Shown piece by piece: positions 38,701 to 48,484 of a stretch of DNA of 64,000 nucleotides. Made by a program: the position numbers and the translations under genes. This DNA comes from Diorhabda sublineata (taxonomy: Eukaryota; Arthropoda; Insecta; Coleoptera; Chrysomelidae). Within the stretch, counting starts at the first letter, position 1, and each line of letters starts with the position of its first letter. The notes below the pieces were generated by a model. The model was not told where the DNA came from. It saw nothing but the letters and a program-made list of their open reading frames with translations, and made no database searches. Location of the stretch: positions 5,833,001-5,897,000 of the forward strand of contig NC_079477.1 of assembly GCF_026230105.1 (NCBI RefSeq), in the 5' to 3' direction.

Positions 38701-41700
38701 ATTCACTTATTTACATTTTATTCACTTTACCTTTTTCAATGTACTCTTATCCAAACTTTCAAGATGTATGGATAAATCATACTTTCTAACTTTAGATAAA
38801 AAATCATTACAGATCAATTCGTGTTCCCTTTTGTAGAAATATTTTTCAACAGCTGAAAACTCCAACAAATGCTCTAAGTATGTTTGTTGGGGTATGTTTA
38901 TCTGTAAACACATTACAAAATTTAAAAAATTAACTAATTAATATATACTTAAAAGTAAATTAGTACTACCTGATTTGTCACATCTTTTTTTGCAGTCCTC
39001 CAAAGAACATCTGACAAAAAATTGAGCAACGGTTGTTCATTACCTGCCAAATAAGGTTCATACAAGATCTTATTCCAAACGGTTATGTCAGAATAGGAAT
39101 TAATTTGAAGATAGTCTATTAATCCTTGAAGATCTATAACAAAACCAAAAATTTCTATACAAAATAATGGAAATGGATAAAATTTTGTATAATGAAAATG
39201 TAAGAAGCTATGGAGTGCAACATTGAATTTTTAAGATAACCAAATGGGGATATGACAAAAATCTTATCTCAATTATTATATTTGACGCAATTTACCTGAG
39301 ATATTTTTTGAAATAGGAGTTCCAGTAACTGCCCACCTATAAAAAGCTTCAATTTTTCTAGCCATTGCAGACACCATACGACCTGGAGTTTCTACAGTTT
39401 GTGCTTCATCAAGACATAGTCTCCACCATTTTAATCTTGTTAAAGGGCTTCCAGGAGTTAAGTATTTCCTTGCTTTCCTTAAATTAAATTCCTAAAAACA
39501 AATTTAATATACTCAAAAGATCTAATCATAGATTCAAAATAGAAATAACCAAACTGAAATGTGTTTCCTTTTAGAACAATATTTGGGCCCCAAAAAGTCG
39601 AAACAACACAAGGCAGAATTAGAGATATTTTGGCAAAGAAAAAATAGTCAGTCACATAAAAGCGAACGAAATGAGATAAGTAGGTCAGAATCGTACAACC
39701 ATCTTTATTAAGATATAAACTGCTAAAAATAAAATTTACAAATCAACTTATGGCATTGAAACTCAGATTCTCAACAAAAGAAAATAAATTAACGAGGTTC
39801 TTGGAATGGATACCAAGTAGATGAAAGTTAAGTTATGAAGAAGGCATCACAATACAGAATAGGTGATAGTATAGTCATGAGTATTTTTGACGAACAAATG
39901 ATCAATAGTGTGACCTAGAAAAATATGCAAGGATGTCAATGCAGCATATAACTAGGATTGGAAGCCAGCAATGGGAAATAGTAGTATAAGATTGTCAAAG
40001 GTGTAGGGCAATAGTGATTTTAAGTAACAGTCGTCTGGAGTTGTAATATCAAAAAAGAAGTATTATATAGATGAATCATTATAATGGTAATATTATTCTT
40101 ACTTGTCCATTTTCTGTTAATCTAAGTTCATTCTGTAATACATTGTAAGTAGTTAATACCACATCGTACTCCTTCAACTCTGTGGGATATACTGGAGTAG
40201 CACTAAACCCTTGATACTGCAAAACTTTAAAGTTTCCAGTAATATGTTTACATATTTCTTTTTTCCACTGAGTTTTTAAAGCTGTAGGAGTAACTATAAG
40301 AGTTGCTTTTGATTCTATTAGAGGTTCCTCCATCCAACACTGCGGACAAATATATTTTCCAAGAGATTTTTTGTATCCTAAACATTCTATGTGTTGATAT
40401 TTGATGCAATTAGAACACTTAATAATTCTTTCTTCAGAAATACTGCCACAAATACATTGAACTGATTTTTTATTGGGATCTTCATATGACTCTGGTTTAA
40501 CTGTACTGATTTCTGATAGAATGTTTTTGTACCACATATCAAGAGCTAGGAATGTAGCACTTTTTTTACTTTCGGGCTGTACAAAATCCTTTGGTATTTT
40601 CAGTGGTTTTGGTTTATGGGCGTAATCTGTTTTTTTGGTCTCAATAACCATTTTTCGTTTTTTTCTTTGTAATTTTACTATAGGAATTATTGCATCTTCT
40701 TCTTCTGAAACTCTTTCTTCTGTATCTTTCAATTTTTTTATTAGAGATGTATTTTCTGAGCTTAATTCATCGTCTGAATCAATTATACAGTTTCTCTTTT
40801 TTGGTATCTTTCTTACAATTGGCATATCTTCTAAATCACATGTAAGTTCTTCTACTTTATCAGGACACTTTGGATTCAGTAATATACAAGCTAAAACTTC
40901 TACTGTTTTGCCTAGACCCATTTCGTCAGCTAAAATACCTCCTCGACTAGTTGGAGAAATGACTGGTTTTTCAGAAGTAACATATCCTGTATATTTATCA
41001 AAGTAAATTTCAAGACCAGACTCCAGTTTTATAGGAATGTACAATGGATGCAGATCATCTGAAATAAAATACAAACATTTTTTTATCACTCTCACTTAAT
41101 TTGCAGATATACAATTCAATAATTATCTAAAAAATTCAGTACATTTTGAAAATTTTCAATGAAAAATAAAAATATTTCTTCTCTTGGGAAGAGTATATGT
41201 GTACTAGCCTGTATATGAAATACTTTTTCTTTCCCTTTGTAACATCCACCTAACAGAATCTTCCTGATATGGTCTTAGTTTAGGTTTTAATTGCAGATGT
41301 TGAACAGCTTCCATATTCTCATTTTTTTTATTAGATTTGCGGTTTTCAATCAATTGGGAATACATCAATTTAATTTTGTTAGTCCCATGGAATTTTTCTA
41401 TGTTTTCAATAGCATCAACTGAAATATTTCAATATTTAGAATAATATATTTTGTTATTGAAATACATACATTTAGCAGAGCATCGTTCACCATAAAGCAT
41501 TAAAAATAATCTCTTCAAGCAATTACCAAGCTTTAGGTAAAACTTTTCCAGTGGTAAAGTTCTCAAATAAACCTTCAACCATACGTTTTCGTTGTGCGGT
41601 ACAAATTCAAAGAAAAATGATTTTCCATAGGAAGCTAAGTCTAAAATAAAATTGTGTAGTAGGTATCCACTTTTTCTAAGTAATAAGAGTACCTTTTAAG

Positions 41701-42035
41701 AAAACTGTATCGCTACAACTTCTAATTATAACTGAAGTAGTACCACAAAGCAATATAATGTTATCACAGGATTCTAAATTTTCGGAATCATTTTTGGCAA
41801 AGTTGAATGAAATCTTTACTGTGGTATATTCTTCAGGAAATATATTATTTGTTTGACCAACAAACAAGTTTCCTAAATAATATTTTGGGTTCGTAGGTGC
41901 TAAAATGTTATATGTTTTTTCCCTTTTAGAAGTATTTCTCCATTTTCTCTTCGTAACTACAGGAATGTAATCAAGGCATCTTCGATCAACTTCTATTATT
42001 TCATTCTTTTTAGGAGTATTTTTTTGCCTCCCCAT
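23752..42035 (-). CDS. Shprh: E3 ubiquitin-protein ligase SHPRH, 17 exons, 1477 aa
   Basis: Exons in gene order: 42035-41693, 41640-41470, 41418-41224, 41058-40103, 39491-39296, 39133-38970, 38901-38731, 37806-37629, 37400-37135, 36996-36806, 35447-35101, 34988-34888, 34826-34641, 34271-34044, 31606-31295, 24286-24126, 24019-23752. Every junction is phase-consistent; stop TAG. SHPRH is a RAD5-like SNF2 translocase and RING ubiquitin ligase linked to PCNA polyubiquitination and replication-stress tolerance. Visible are the Walker A segment GGILADEMGLGKT (Lys about residue 287), an inserted PHD finger (C4HC3, about 438-477), the DEAQ box, the RING finger (CPIC, CGHSYCLEC, then CSVC in the next exon) and helicase motif VI ELQAIGRINRIGQ, followed by FLIKNTIEE and an acidic tail. 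Human SHPRH is 1683 aa; its linker-histone-like domain is not recognisable here. Poly(A) signal 23641-23646. The exon 3 donor at 41223 is the least certain junction. Confidence 0.95.
24510..25115 (+). pseudogene. Tc1-like transposase remnant
   Basis: Frames broken by stops read TSDKAAQVVTLL, then SRVCLHGRDIRERIN, ELVFIEAGGRTGGLTANQY, MQDNARPHTVGSVRQCLQ and a rough RTLDLNSIDH. These are consecutive pieces of a Tc1 transposase, including the MQDNARPH box with the second catalytic Asp and the degraded SPDLNPIEH box. Same family as 9955-10420. It lies in the SHPRH intron that also hosts the astacin gene. Confidence 0.85.
25640..27340 (-). pseudogene. Decayed non-LTR retrotransposon (reverse transcriptase region)
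   Basis: On the minus strand a strongly eroded reverse transcriptase can be followed: RFVTVRKDQCGF (the QCGF finger motif, about 26465-26510), FIDSQLGFNSINKK (the position of FIDxxKAFDSV), and the catalytic box I-A-stop-A-D-D-I-V-L-I (about 26130-26155), where the Tyr of YADD has become a stop. The pyrimidine-rich look of the plus strand reflects this antisense purine-rich coding sequence. Ends are approximate. It sits in the large SHPRH intron. Confidence 0.75.
27768..31240 (+). CDS. Astacin (M12A) metalloprotease, nested gene, 4 exons, 271 aa
   Basis: Exons 27768-28048, 29709-29941, 30105-30232 and 31067-31240 join with consistent phases. The N-terminus MFRKLLGIFFFFTISS is a signal peptide. 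A short propeptide is followed by the catalytic domain start (AIPYELENL, AMDIFKQYTCIRFRSRT). The zinc site HEFMHAMGFAHEH has ligands His141, His145 and His151 with Glu142. The Met-turn reads SVLHY (194-198), with Leu for the usual Met but the Tyr kept. MGQRVGFSKGDITKIN closes the domain; no EGF or CUB domains follow. The acceptor at 29708 was chosen because it restores CIRFRSRT; one at 29720 is also possible. Astacins are secreted zinc endopeptidases; a digestive or developmental role cannot be told apart. The whole gene lies inside an SHPRH intron on the opposite strand. Confidence 0.92.
28190..28480 (-). pseudogene. Non-LTR retrotransposon 3' end remnant
   Basis: Minus-strand reading gives AGNGYFSRYLHKTGKGNWP, then CSDCNGVEDDVLHMFF and RERWKVNREEL. 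This is the C-terminal region of R1/Jockey-like elements with the zinc-knuckle Cys-x2-Cys and following His. The upstream protein is missing. It lies in the first astacin intron. The sequence at 28600-28980 next to it is not recognised. Confidence 0.75.
31877..32010. mobile_element. piggyBac-type MITE: perfect palindrome with TTAA duplication
   Basis: A 60 bp arm (31875-31934) is followed after an 18 bp spacer by its perfect reverse complement (31953-32012). Both outer edges are TTAA, with the element starting CACTGGATTTTCC and ending GGAAAATCCAGTG. TTAA target duplication is the hallmark of piggyBac-family transposition. Sixty perfectly paired positions suggest a young insertion. It lies in a SHPRH intron and would make a long perfect RNA hairpin when transcribed from either strand. 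Confidence 0.88.
32121..32306. mobile_element. Hairpin MITE, copy 1
   Basis: Both arms contain TTGATTTTAGGTCTC(T/G)TCTG followed by TTTTAAAAT, in inverted orientation around a centre near 32200. The pairing extends outward through TAATG and AAATGTT. Non-coding. A related copy lies at 36398-36545. SHPRH intron. Confidence 0.75.
33560..33990 (+). pseudogene. Non-LTR retrotransposon C-terminal remnant
   Basis: Broken plus-strand frames read SLIRPSITYSSG, RWRNENERIRLKN and a segment resembling RWFDHIERMEDKRM, the sequence that closes many insect RT-encoding elements. Stops and frameshifts occur throughout. The flanking 32800-33560 is low-complexity and probably belongs to the same or another remnant. 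It lies in a SHPRH intron, antisense to the gene. Confidence 0.65.
35963..36157 (+). pseudogene. piggyBac-like transposase C-terminal Cys-rich fragment
   Basis: An open frame ending in a stop at 36157 carries RKICAICSLEKLKMRKSSC, then HKCTKSLCGEHELDICLKCF. The spacing Cys-x2-Cys ... Cys-x2-Cys ... Cys-x2-His ... Cys-x2-Cys is that of the RING-like domain ending piggyBac transposases. The DDD catalytic part is not recognisable upstream. It lies in a SHPRH intron, antisense. Confidence 0.65.
36398..36545. mobile_element. Hairpin MITE, copy 2
   Basis: Left TTTTGTTGTAAATGGTCTTG and right (reverse complement) TTTTGTTAATAAATGATCTT pair, followed inward by AGGTCTCTTC and ATTATTAATGGATTT in both arms. 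It shares the block CTTGATTTTAGGTCTCTTCT with the element at 32121, so the two are one family with diverged centres. SHPRH intron. Confidence 0.75.
38165..38430 (+). pseudogene. Non-LTR retrotransposon 3' end remnant
   Basis: A plus-strand frame reads LLTGHCSVKYQLKMLGRPKT after a small frame adjustment, then ICRFCKQT, matching the conserved LLTGHxxLxxHL...CRxC tail of I/Jockey-type elements. The remainder is degraded. It lies in a SHPRH intron, antisense. Confidence 0.7.
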
Positions 42036-42469
42036 TTTCAATAACTTAATGCATCGTTTAAATCACCACAATAAATAAAGTTTTCTGAGACTAAGTAAGG
42101 TTAGCTTTTAAACGATTAACCACACTTTTTGACAATTACACTGACCAACAAGATTTTCGTAACACAGGCGAGACAATTATTTTAAAAATGGAAATACCTG
42201 TCCAAAAATAGAAAAAGTATTAATTAAGCCCTAACACATACCACCTTTCAATAGCTTAATTATCCCTGTTTACATTAGCAGGTATGTAATTTTATAAAGG
42301 GGTGGTTAATATCGGTAAATTTTATGGCCAAAAAAATATCTGAACTGTATTATTCAGAATAATAAACATAAAAATAACTTAAAAATTAGTATTCTGTTGA
42401 GTTTCTTACTAAGTGTTTCTCTGTTCAAAGTGCAAAAAGTGATTATAAAGACGAAAATGTGGAGTCAAA

Positions 42470-43715
42470 CGCGCCGTAGTTGCAAAACTTGTGACAAATT
42501 TTGCTAATTTGGTAAGAATTTATGGTGAAATCGCAAGCCAGGCCATTTTCCGAAAATGTGAAAAAAGCCTATTTCAAATATTTTAGTACTTTAATTAGAG
42601 ATCAAGACGAGCAGTGGGCCCCCAAGCGTGCTGTGTTAGTTGTAAAGTGTCATTAGTGCAGTGGATGAATGGGACGAAAAGCAAGTCTTTTGCAATTCCA
42701 ATGGTATGGTGGGAACCTACTAACCTTTTTGACGACTGCTATTTTTGTCTAACAAAGACTGAAGGTTATTCTAAGAAAGGAAAGCACAAAATCGAGTATC
42801 CATATTTGCCGTTTGCTATACGACCTATTCCCCATAACGAAGATTTACCAGGACCAATTGCGCCTTTAGATCCACAAAATATTGTTTTAGAAGATACTAT
42901 TTTACTCCAAGTACCAGTTCCGGCGAGCCACATTTGATTGTTCAAAGTGAGTTGAATGATTTAGCACGTGGTGTTATCAAAACAACAGTCCGAACTTCTT
43001 GCTTCCCGTCTTAAGGAATGGAGCTTATTATTAAAGAGACAAAAATTATGACCTTTAGAAAAAGAAATGTTACATTTTCTGTATTCTACAGAATGGAATA
43101 AAGGAACTTAATAATGAGCATAATCTCACTGACTGGCGCCTATTTATAGAGTAGTCTAAATACAGTTTGAAAGCAGTGCTATTACACAATGGAAATTTAA
43201 AACCGTCTATACCAGTTGTTCATTCTGTGAAGATGAAAGAAACTTATGAAAATATTCGCTTGCTTTAGACAAAATTAACTACAAGTATAAGTGGTAGATA
43301 TGTGGGTACCTAAAGGTGTTTGGAATTTTAATGGGTCTTCAGGGAGGGTTTACGAAACATTGCTCTTTTCTTTGTCTATGGGACAGTGATGAAAAACTTT
43401 TTAAAAGCTATGGATGAAGAGGATGATGGATTCAAATACGTTAGAGTAGTCTTTCCCCAGTTGAGTGATGCCAAATTAAAGGAAGGTATTTTTATGGGGC
43501 CACAAATAAAAAAATTGCTGGACGATGATAATTTTGCAAAAAAAGCTCACCAGACAGGAACTTGGAGCATTTTTTAGAGTAGTGAGGGGATTTTTTGGCA
43601 ACAATATGGATCCAAACTACCAACAGTTAGTTGATGAACTTCTAGACGCCTACAAATCTCTTGATGCACGAATGTCATTTAAAATTCATTTCCTCCATTG
43701 CCATCTGATACTTGG
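42470..43715 (+). pseudogene. Intronless decayed copy of a repetitive element-associated protein
   Basis: Fragments in order: KKAYFKYFSTLIRDQDEQWAP, then (42660-42940) FAIPMVWWEPTN, DCYFCLTKTEGY and KYPYLP-like sequence; then QQSELLASRLKEWSLL, DWRLFIE, SLKAVLLHNGN, and (43386-43715) MKNFLKAMDEEDDGFKYV, KEGIFMGPQIKKLL, FFRVVRGFFGNN and MSFKIHFLHCHL. I recognise these as pieces of a protein with very many copies in insect and cnidarian genomes, probably carried by a mobile element, but cannot name the superfamily. Frameshifts, stops and internal losses make this copy dead. No introns or target duplication were found. Confidence 0.75.
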
Positions 43716-44040
43716 GGCATGTTTATTGGATATAAACTATAAATATTGTCAAAATTACGATTTAAAAATACTTGACATTATTTTTTTAATAAATATTAAA
43801 TATTTTACCAATGAATATGGTTCTATAAATGTAACATAAAAACCTTAGGTGCTACAATTATTTTTTTCATATTTTCATATCTGTAAAGGTCCATTTTATC
43901 ACAATATGATATTAATTCTTATGTTACCTAAAAAAATTTTTTTGTCGACTAGTGTTATTTACATTCCGTGCATGCAGAAGTACCGCATAATGATAGTGGC
44001 TATTCGACCCTGGATGATCTAGGATTCGACAATCTATATA
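43716..44040. other. Short AT-rich gap
   Basis: Between the pseudogene above and the Ginger element. I see no feature in it. Confidence 0.5.
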
Positions 44041-44518
44041 TGTTACGGGCAATGTGTATAATTCAGGTAATGTATACAATCCCTGGGGCGTCCAGGCAAT
44101 GTATGAAATATCATGAATATCATTGTCCATTTCATACTTTACCTAGGTATTGTATACAATTCCTAGGGATTGTATAGAATACCTGCTGGTTCACCGGTAA
44201 TGTGTAAAATAAATAAAACTTGAGACTAAACTAATGTTAGGTAAGCCGGTTAATATCAATAAATCTTAACAGGCTTACTTATCAAATAGCGGACAAATAA
44301 AACATGTTGTATTTACTTGAAATAAACTTTATTATCAACTTTAAAATCACAAAAAAATAACAGGAAACTTAAAATTCTTCTTGTTTGTAACATAACATTA
44401 CAAGTATCTTTTAACATAATATAAGTAATTTTGTAATTGAACTTCACAAACAAAACAATTCTCTTTATAACAAAAAGTAGGTCTAATAGGCATTCACAAT
44501 TTTAAGTAAAAGTAGGTT

Positions 44519-46441
44519 TTATTTATTCTTACACGACAAACTATTATGGCACTTAGAAGAGCACAGAGCCTTACTTTTGACACAGGAACACTTTTTAGAG
44601 TCACAGTTTTTTTTGCAGCTACATTTCACAAAGCCCTCTCCTGTCCCCGTAGATTGAAAAGTCGCAACTGTACGGAGTGTCGTTTTCAGATTGGGGACGT
44701 CTTCTTCTTGCAGTAATTTCTGATGGCAAACAGTGAACTGTTGTCTTGACAACGCCTTGCTTTGTGCCTAGTTGATATAGATCGTCATCAGTTTTGTGTA
44801 ATACTACAGCCAGTATATTGCGAGCATCACCACGACCTCTATCGACTTCTGGAACAGGAATGCGTACCCAACGATACGGGAGGGAATTTTTTTTTCAGAA
44901 GTTTTAATCATTTTCTGAGCTTGTACTATCAAATTCTCTTTGGCTCTGATGCGGTTTTCTATCGAAAAGGCGTTTTTTGCGCATAAAGGACAAGCAACTT
45001 TGGATCCAAAACCTTCTGCAATATTTTCTTCCGTAGCAGCACAAATAGTATGAATAGGCCTATTGCACATTCTGCACGAATGACCACCTGTTGTCTCCTC
45101 GAAACAAACACAGCATGTAAGTGCACAACTCAATGACTCCTCTCGTACTGATACCAAATTCGGATCATGTAACGCTTGATCATTTACCTCACAAGGAAGA
45201 TTTTCGACATTCGTAGGCTCAACAACATTCTTAGTATTTGGGATAGCCATGTGTTCATCATGCGCACTTTGGACATTTAAAGCTTCCTTATCGATGTTAA
45301 AACTATCGAGTGCAGCGTTTTGTTGATCTGGTGCCTGTAGAGGTTGAGTGTCAGCTGTTTCAGTTTCTGATGTCTCAGCCGCATCTATTACAGATTCTGA
45401 AGATGACTTCATCACTTTTTCTAAATCTTCTGCGCTCTCCAGGTTGTGAGTATCCTCAAAAGGCAAAGATATGCAAACTTTTATTTTCCACCCAAAAAGA
45501 GCTTCATAAGGTGTTCTTTTGATTCCTGAGTGAAACGCCCTATTCTTCATGAGTTGTACAAATCGCAGACCATCACTCCAACGTTCGCTATCGTTATCTT
45601 GCATCCAAGTTGTAAGCATGTTTTCAATGTTCTGGTTAGCTCGTTCGACACTCCCTTGACTTTGGGAATGTCTAGGCTTGTCATGCACAATTTTTAAGTT
45701 CGGCCAGTATATTTTAAGATTACTGACCACTCGGTTTGCGAATTCTCGACCGTTGTCCGATTATAAGATGGCTGGTGCACCAATCAGTGTAAAAATATCC
45801 AGTAAATTGTACGCTACTTCCTCAGCGCGTTTTGTTTTCAGGGCTCTTAATATGACAAACTTTGTGAAATGATCCTGATAGAGCATTATGAATTTATAAT
45901 CCCGGTCTGGATGAGATTGATAGTCTATCAAATCTACTTGACAGCAAGAATTAAATTCTGTTGAAAGTACGGGCTTCACGACAATCCCTTTTTTTATTCC
46001 TTTTTGTTTTTGCTGGCAGGGTTCGCAAAGTTGCAAAAATAGTTCAACATCGTGGCGAGTTATATTCTTATATCTTGAAGAAAGCTCCTTCATCATTCTG
46101 TCTCGTCCTCCATGGCCGATACTTTGATGTGCGTCGTGAAGTATTTGAAATAATTCAGTATCAGCAACGTAGTATATAATATTGTTATTTGTAGTAGCAT
46201 CCACAGGAAAAATCAACTTATCTTTCTGACCAACAGTTATAACATCATAATGCTTCAATAACCAGTAATCCCGAGAAGCCTTTTTTTCAGCCGTTTTTGC
46301 ATTTTTTGTTTCTTCTATCAATTGTTCATAACGATTTTTTTCAATAAACGTGCGATTTTTTATATTTGCTGCTTCTCTTTTTATTTTTAATTAGAAATAA
46401 AATCTTTCTTTCATCTCAGCTATTCGTTGTTCGGCCGCCAT
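44519..46441 (-). pseudogene. Ginger transposase (integrase-like), disrupted
   Basis: From the ATG at 46441 (MAAEQRIAEMKERF) an in-frame stop follows at codon 17, then a long frame. It carries the HHCC zinc domain (HQSIGHGGRD ... CEPCQQK), the integrase core with Asp in CQVDLIDY, Asp in SDNGREF and Glu in GSVERANQN, an acidic linker, a PHD/RING-like cluster (CCVCFEE ... CRMCNRPIHTIC ... CPLC), the segment RIPVPEVDRGRGDARN, and a Cys-rich tail (KCSCKKNCDSKKCSC). Similar proteins are the KRBA2 and SCAND3 relatives. A TAA (45761-45763) sits just before SDNG, and frame changes near 44890 (a run of A/T) and near 44755 break the 3' part. The gene cannot make a full product as it stands. Confidence 0.9.
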
Positions 46442-46657
46442 TTTTTAATAAATTAAATTGCTTTCCTACCTGACGAAAATTAGCAAAAATAATAACTATG
46501 ACGCAAATAGCTCAATACACGTGTTAACAGTATCATCGCACGTCGCGAAATGAAATGGAGAAATGCGGCTGTTTGCTTAAATAGTGTCGCGGTATCCTTT
46601 TTCTCAAGCGGCGGCTCCTTTGACCTGACCGGCCGCCCGCCCGACGCGCCTGCGCCG

Positions 46658-47446
46658 CCTCTTGTCAAAGGATTTAATTTTATTTACAAAGGCTACCGCG
46701 GCGTACACCCGAAAGTGAAATTGACAGTTTTATATCGAAGCGCCTCCGTAGTGAAAGATTGTGTTTGTGAACTGTTGTACTACGAATTGAATTTATCCTC
46801 AAAAAATCCGACATTTGATAAGATTCTGGATAAATTACACCTATGTACTTACCTCCGTAGCAACCTACAGACGCTCCAGCCGTAAGTCAAACTAAAAGAA
46901 AGTCTTAATAAAAAAGGTAATTCCACATTTATGTGGAACATAAGTATACGTAGTTCACGCAATTACAGAAGAAAATAAGTACCTAAATATTTTGTTTTGG
47001 ATTCAGAGCGTGATAATGGCTCTCTTGTTAAAAATACGGGTGGTAGTAACTCTGACAGTTCGAGTGATGAAGAATTGTGGTGTAATTTTACTTGGAATTT
47101 ACCTACTTTCGCATATTTTTTATTAAAATTATCTTTGCACCTAGCTTGTGTATCCCGATAATTTTTATTCGTATTTTGTTTTATTAAACACAATTGCGTT
47201 CGGGTGTACCGACATTGTCTAAACAAACTTACTTTGATCGCGCCGCCTTGGCGCCGTGCCGTCTCTTGTCAAAGGATTTAATTTTATTTGCAAAGGATAC
47301 CCGCGTGCGGCGTACACTCGCGAGTGAACGGTCATGCTAAAACGATTCACTTCCATTAATGCTTGAAATGGCGCCTCTAGGAAGGGTGTCAGGGTTCTAT
47401 GAAGCTTACCGTACTTATTTGTTTGTAATAACCACAATTGCGTTCG
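46658..47446. repeat. Imperfect direct duplication in the Ginger leader
   Basis: TCTTGTCAAAGGATTTAATT with the following GCGGCGTACAC block occurs at about 46660-46710 and again at about 47263-47320. CACAATTGCGTTCG occurs at 47189-47202 and again at 47433-47446. The 5' leader therefore appears partly duplicated, with unequal spacing between the two shared blocks. Confidence 0.75.
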
Positions 47447-47789
47447 AGTGTTACATTACCTGCTGCAAGTTTGGCATTGTATAGAATACCTAGATAAAGT
47501 GTAAAATAAATTCTATTTCATACTTTACCTGCCCGTTTTAGGTATTCTATACATTGCCTAGGTATTGTATACAATACCGGATTATACACATTGCCGGTAA
47601 CATATACATATTAAATAAATTTATAAAAATCTAATAGCAATCTGTCCGGCCGATTTCATGTTTTTTTTGACTGCACGGTATTTATGCTTAGATTTGTCAT
47701 TAAGCACTAAAATCATTCAACTTATGCTATCCTTATAAAATTTTCCTCAAACATGACCTTTACCCGTTCAATTCTAATGTTTTTATAGT

Positions 47790-48290
47790 TTTCTTTTACA
47801 TATCGAGCTCTAATTAATGTAAGTTGATCGTTTTGGTCTAAGATCAGTGAATAAATCAAGATCTTTCATTTGAGATATAATTTGAACGAATCGGATGAGT
47901 CTGACGAGAGTTAAGCGCGGACACTCAACTTCACTTTTAACTTTTCTGAGATTTTTGCTGCACATCTAGAGGTCTAATTGAGGTAAGTTGTTCGTTTTGG
48001 TTCATAAACACTAAATAAATCGAAATCTTTCATTTGATACATAATATGAGTGAGTTTGTTGAGTCTGACAAGAGTTTATCGCGGACATTCAGCTTCACAT
48101 TTAAATTTTTCTGGAATTGTTACTGTATATCTCTAGTTCTAACTGAGGTAATTTGCTCTTTTTTGTTTAAAAACACTGAGTAACTCAAGCCCTTTCATTT
48201 GAGATGTAATATGAGTGAATTGGTTGAGTCTGACGAGAGTTAAGCACGGACATTCAACTTCACTTTCAAATTTTTCTGACAAGTGTTGAG
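47790..48290. repeat. ~165 bp tandem repeat, three copies
   Basis: The units begin near 47809, 47973 and 48138 (TCTAATTAATG, TCTAATTGAGG, TCTAACTGAGG). Each carries CTTTCATTTGA, TGAGTCTGAC(G/A)AGAGTT and CGGACA(C/T)TCA(A/G)CTTCAC. The period is 164-165 bp with scattered differences. Non-coding, satellite-like, between the Ginger element and the Ly6-like gene. Confidence 0.9.
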
Positions 48291-48484
48291 CGTGGCGGAT
48301 TTTTTGAATGTATCCCGATACTTTTTGATTGATTGATTTTACGACGAAGCTATAATTATCCATACAGTCATTGCTGCGGAGCAGCTCGGGTCCTTTCGTT
48401 GATTAATAAAAATATTATGGAGAGGAAATAAAGCATACATATTTGAATTTGAATATATAATTTTTTAAATTCAAGAATTTTCCT

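Larger units (their letters stand above)
44041..47602 (-). mobile_element. Ginger-type DNA transposon with terminal repeats and TATA target duplication
   Basis: The termini are TGTTACGGGCAATGTG (44041) and the complement of CACATTGCCGGTAACA (ending 47602), 21 of 22 positions matching as an inverted repeat, and both are flanked by TATA. The TGTNR start, short target duplication and gypsy-integrase-like transposase all fit Ginger elements. Inside each end lies a cluster of 15-16 bp motifs around GGTAATGTATACAAT in both orientations. The body holds one minus-strand transposase gene (44519-46441), now broken, and a GC-rich leader between about 46540 and 47450 that contains an internal duplication. 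Length is 3562 bp. Confidence 0.88.

Noticed and set aside
46550..46885. 111-codon plus-strand ORF with a Pro/Ala-rich part
   Set aside because: It lies in the GC-rich leader of the Ginger element, on the wrong strand, with no recognisable domain.
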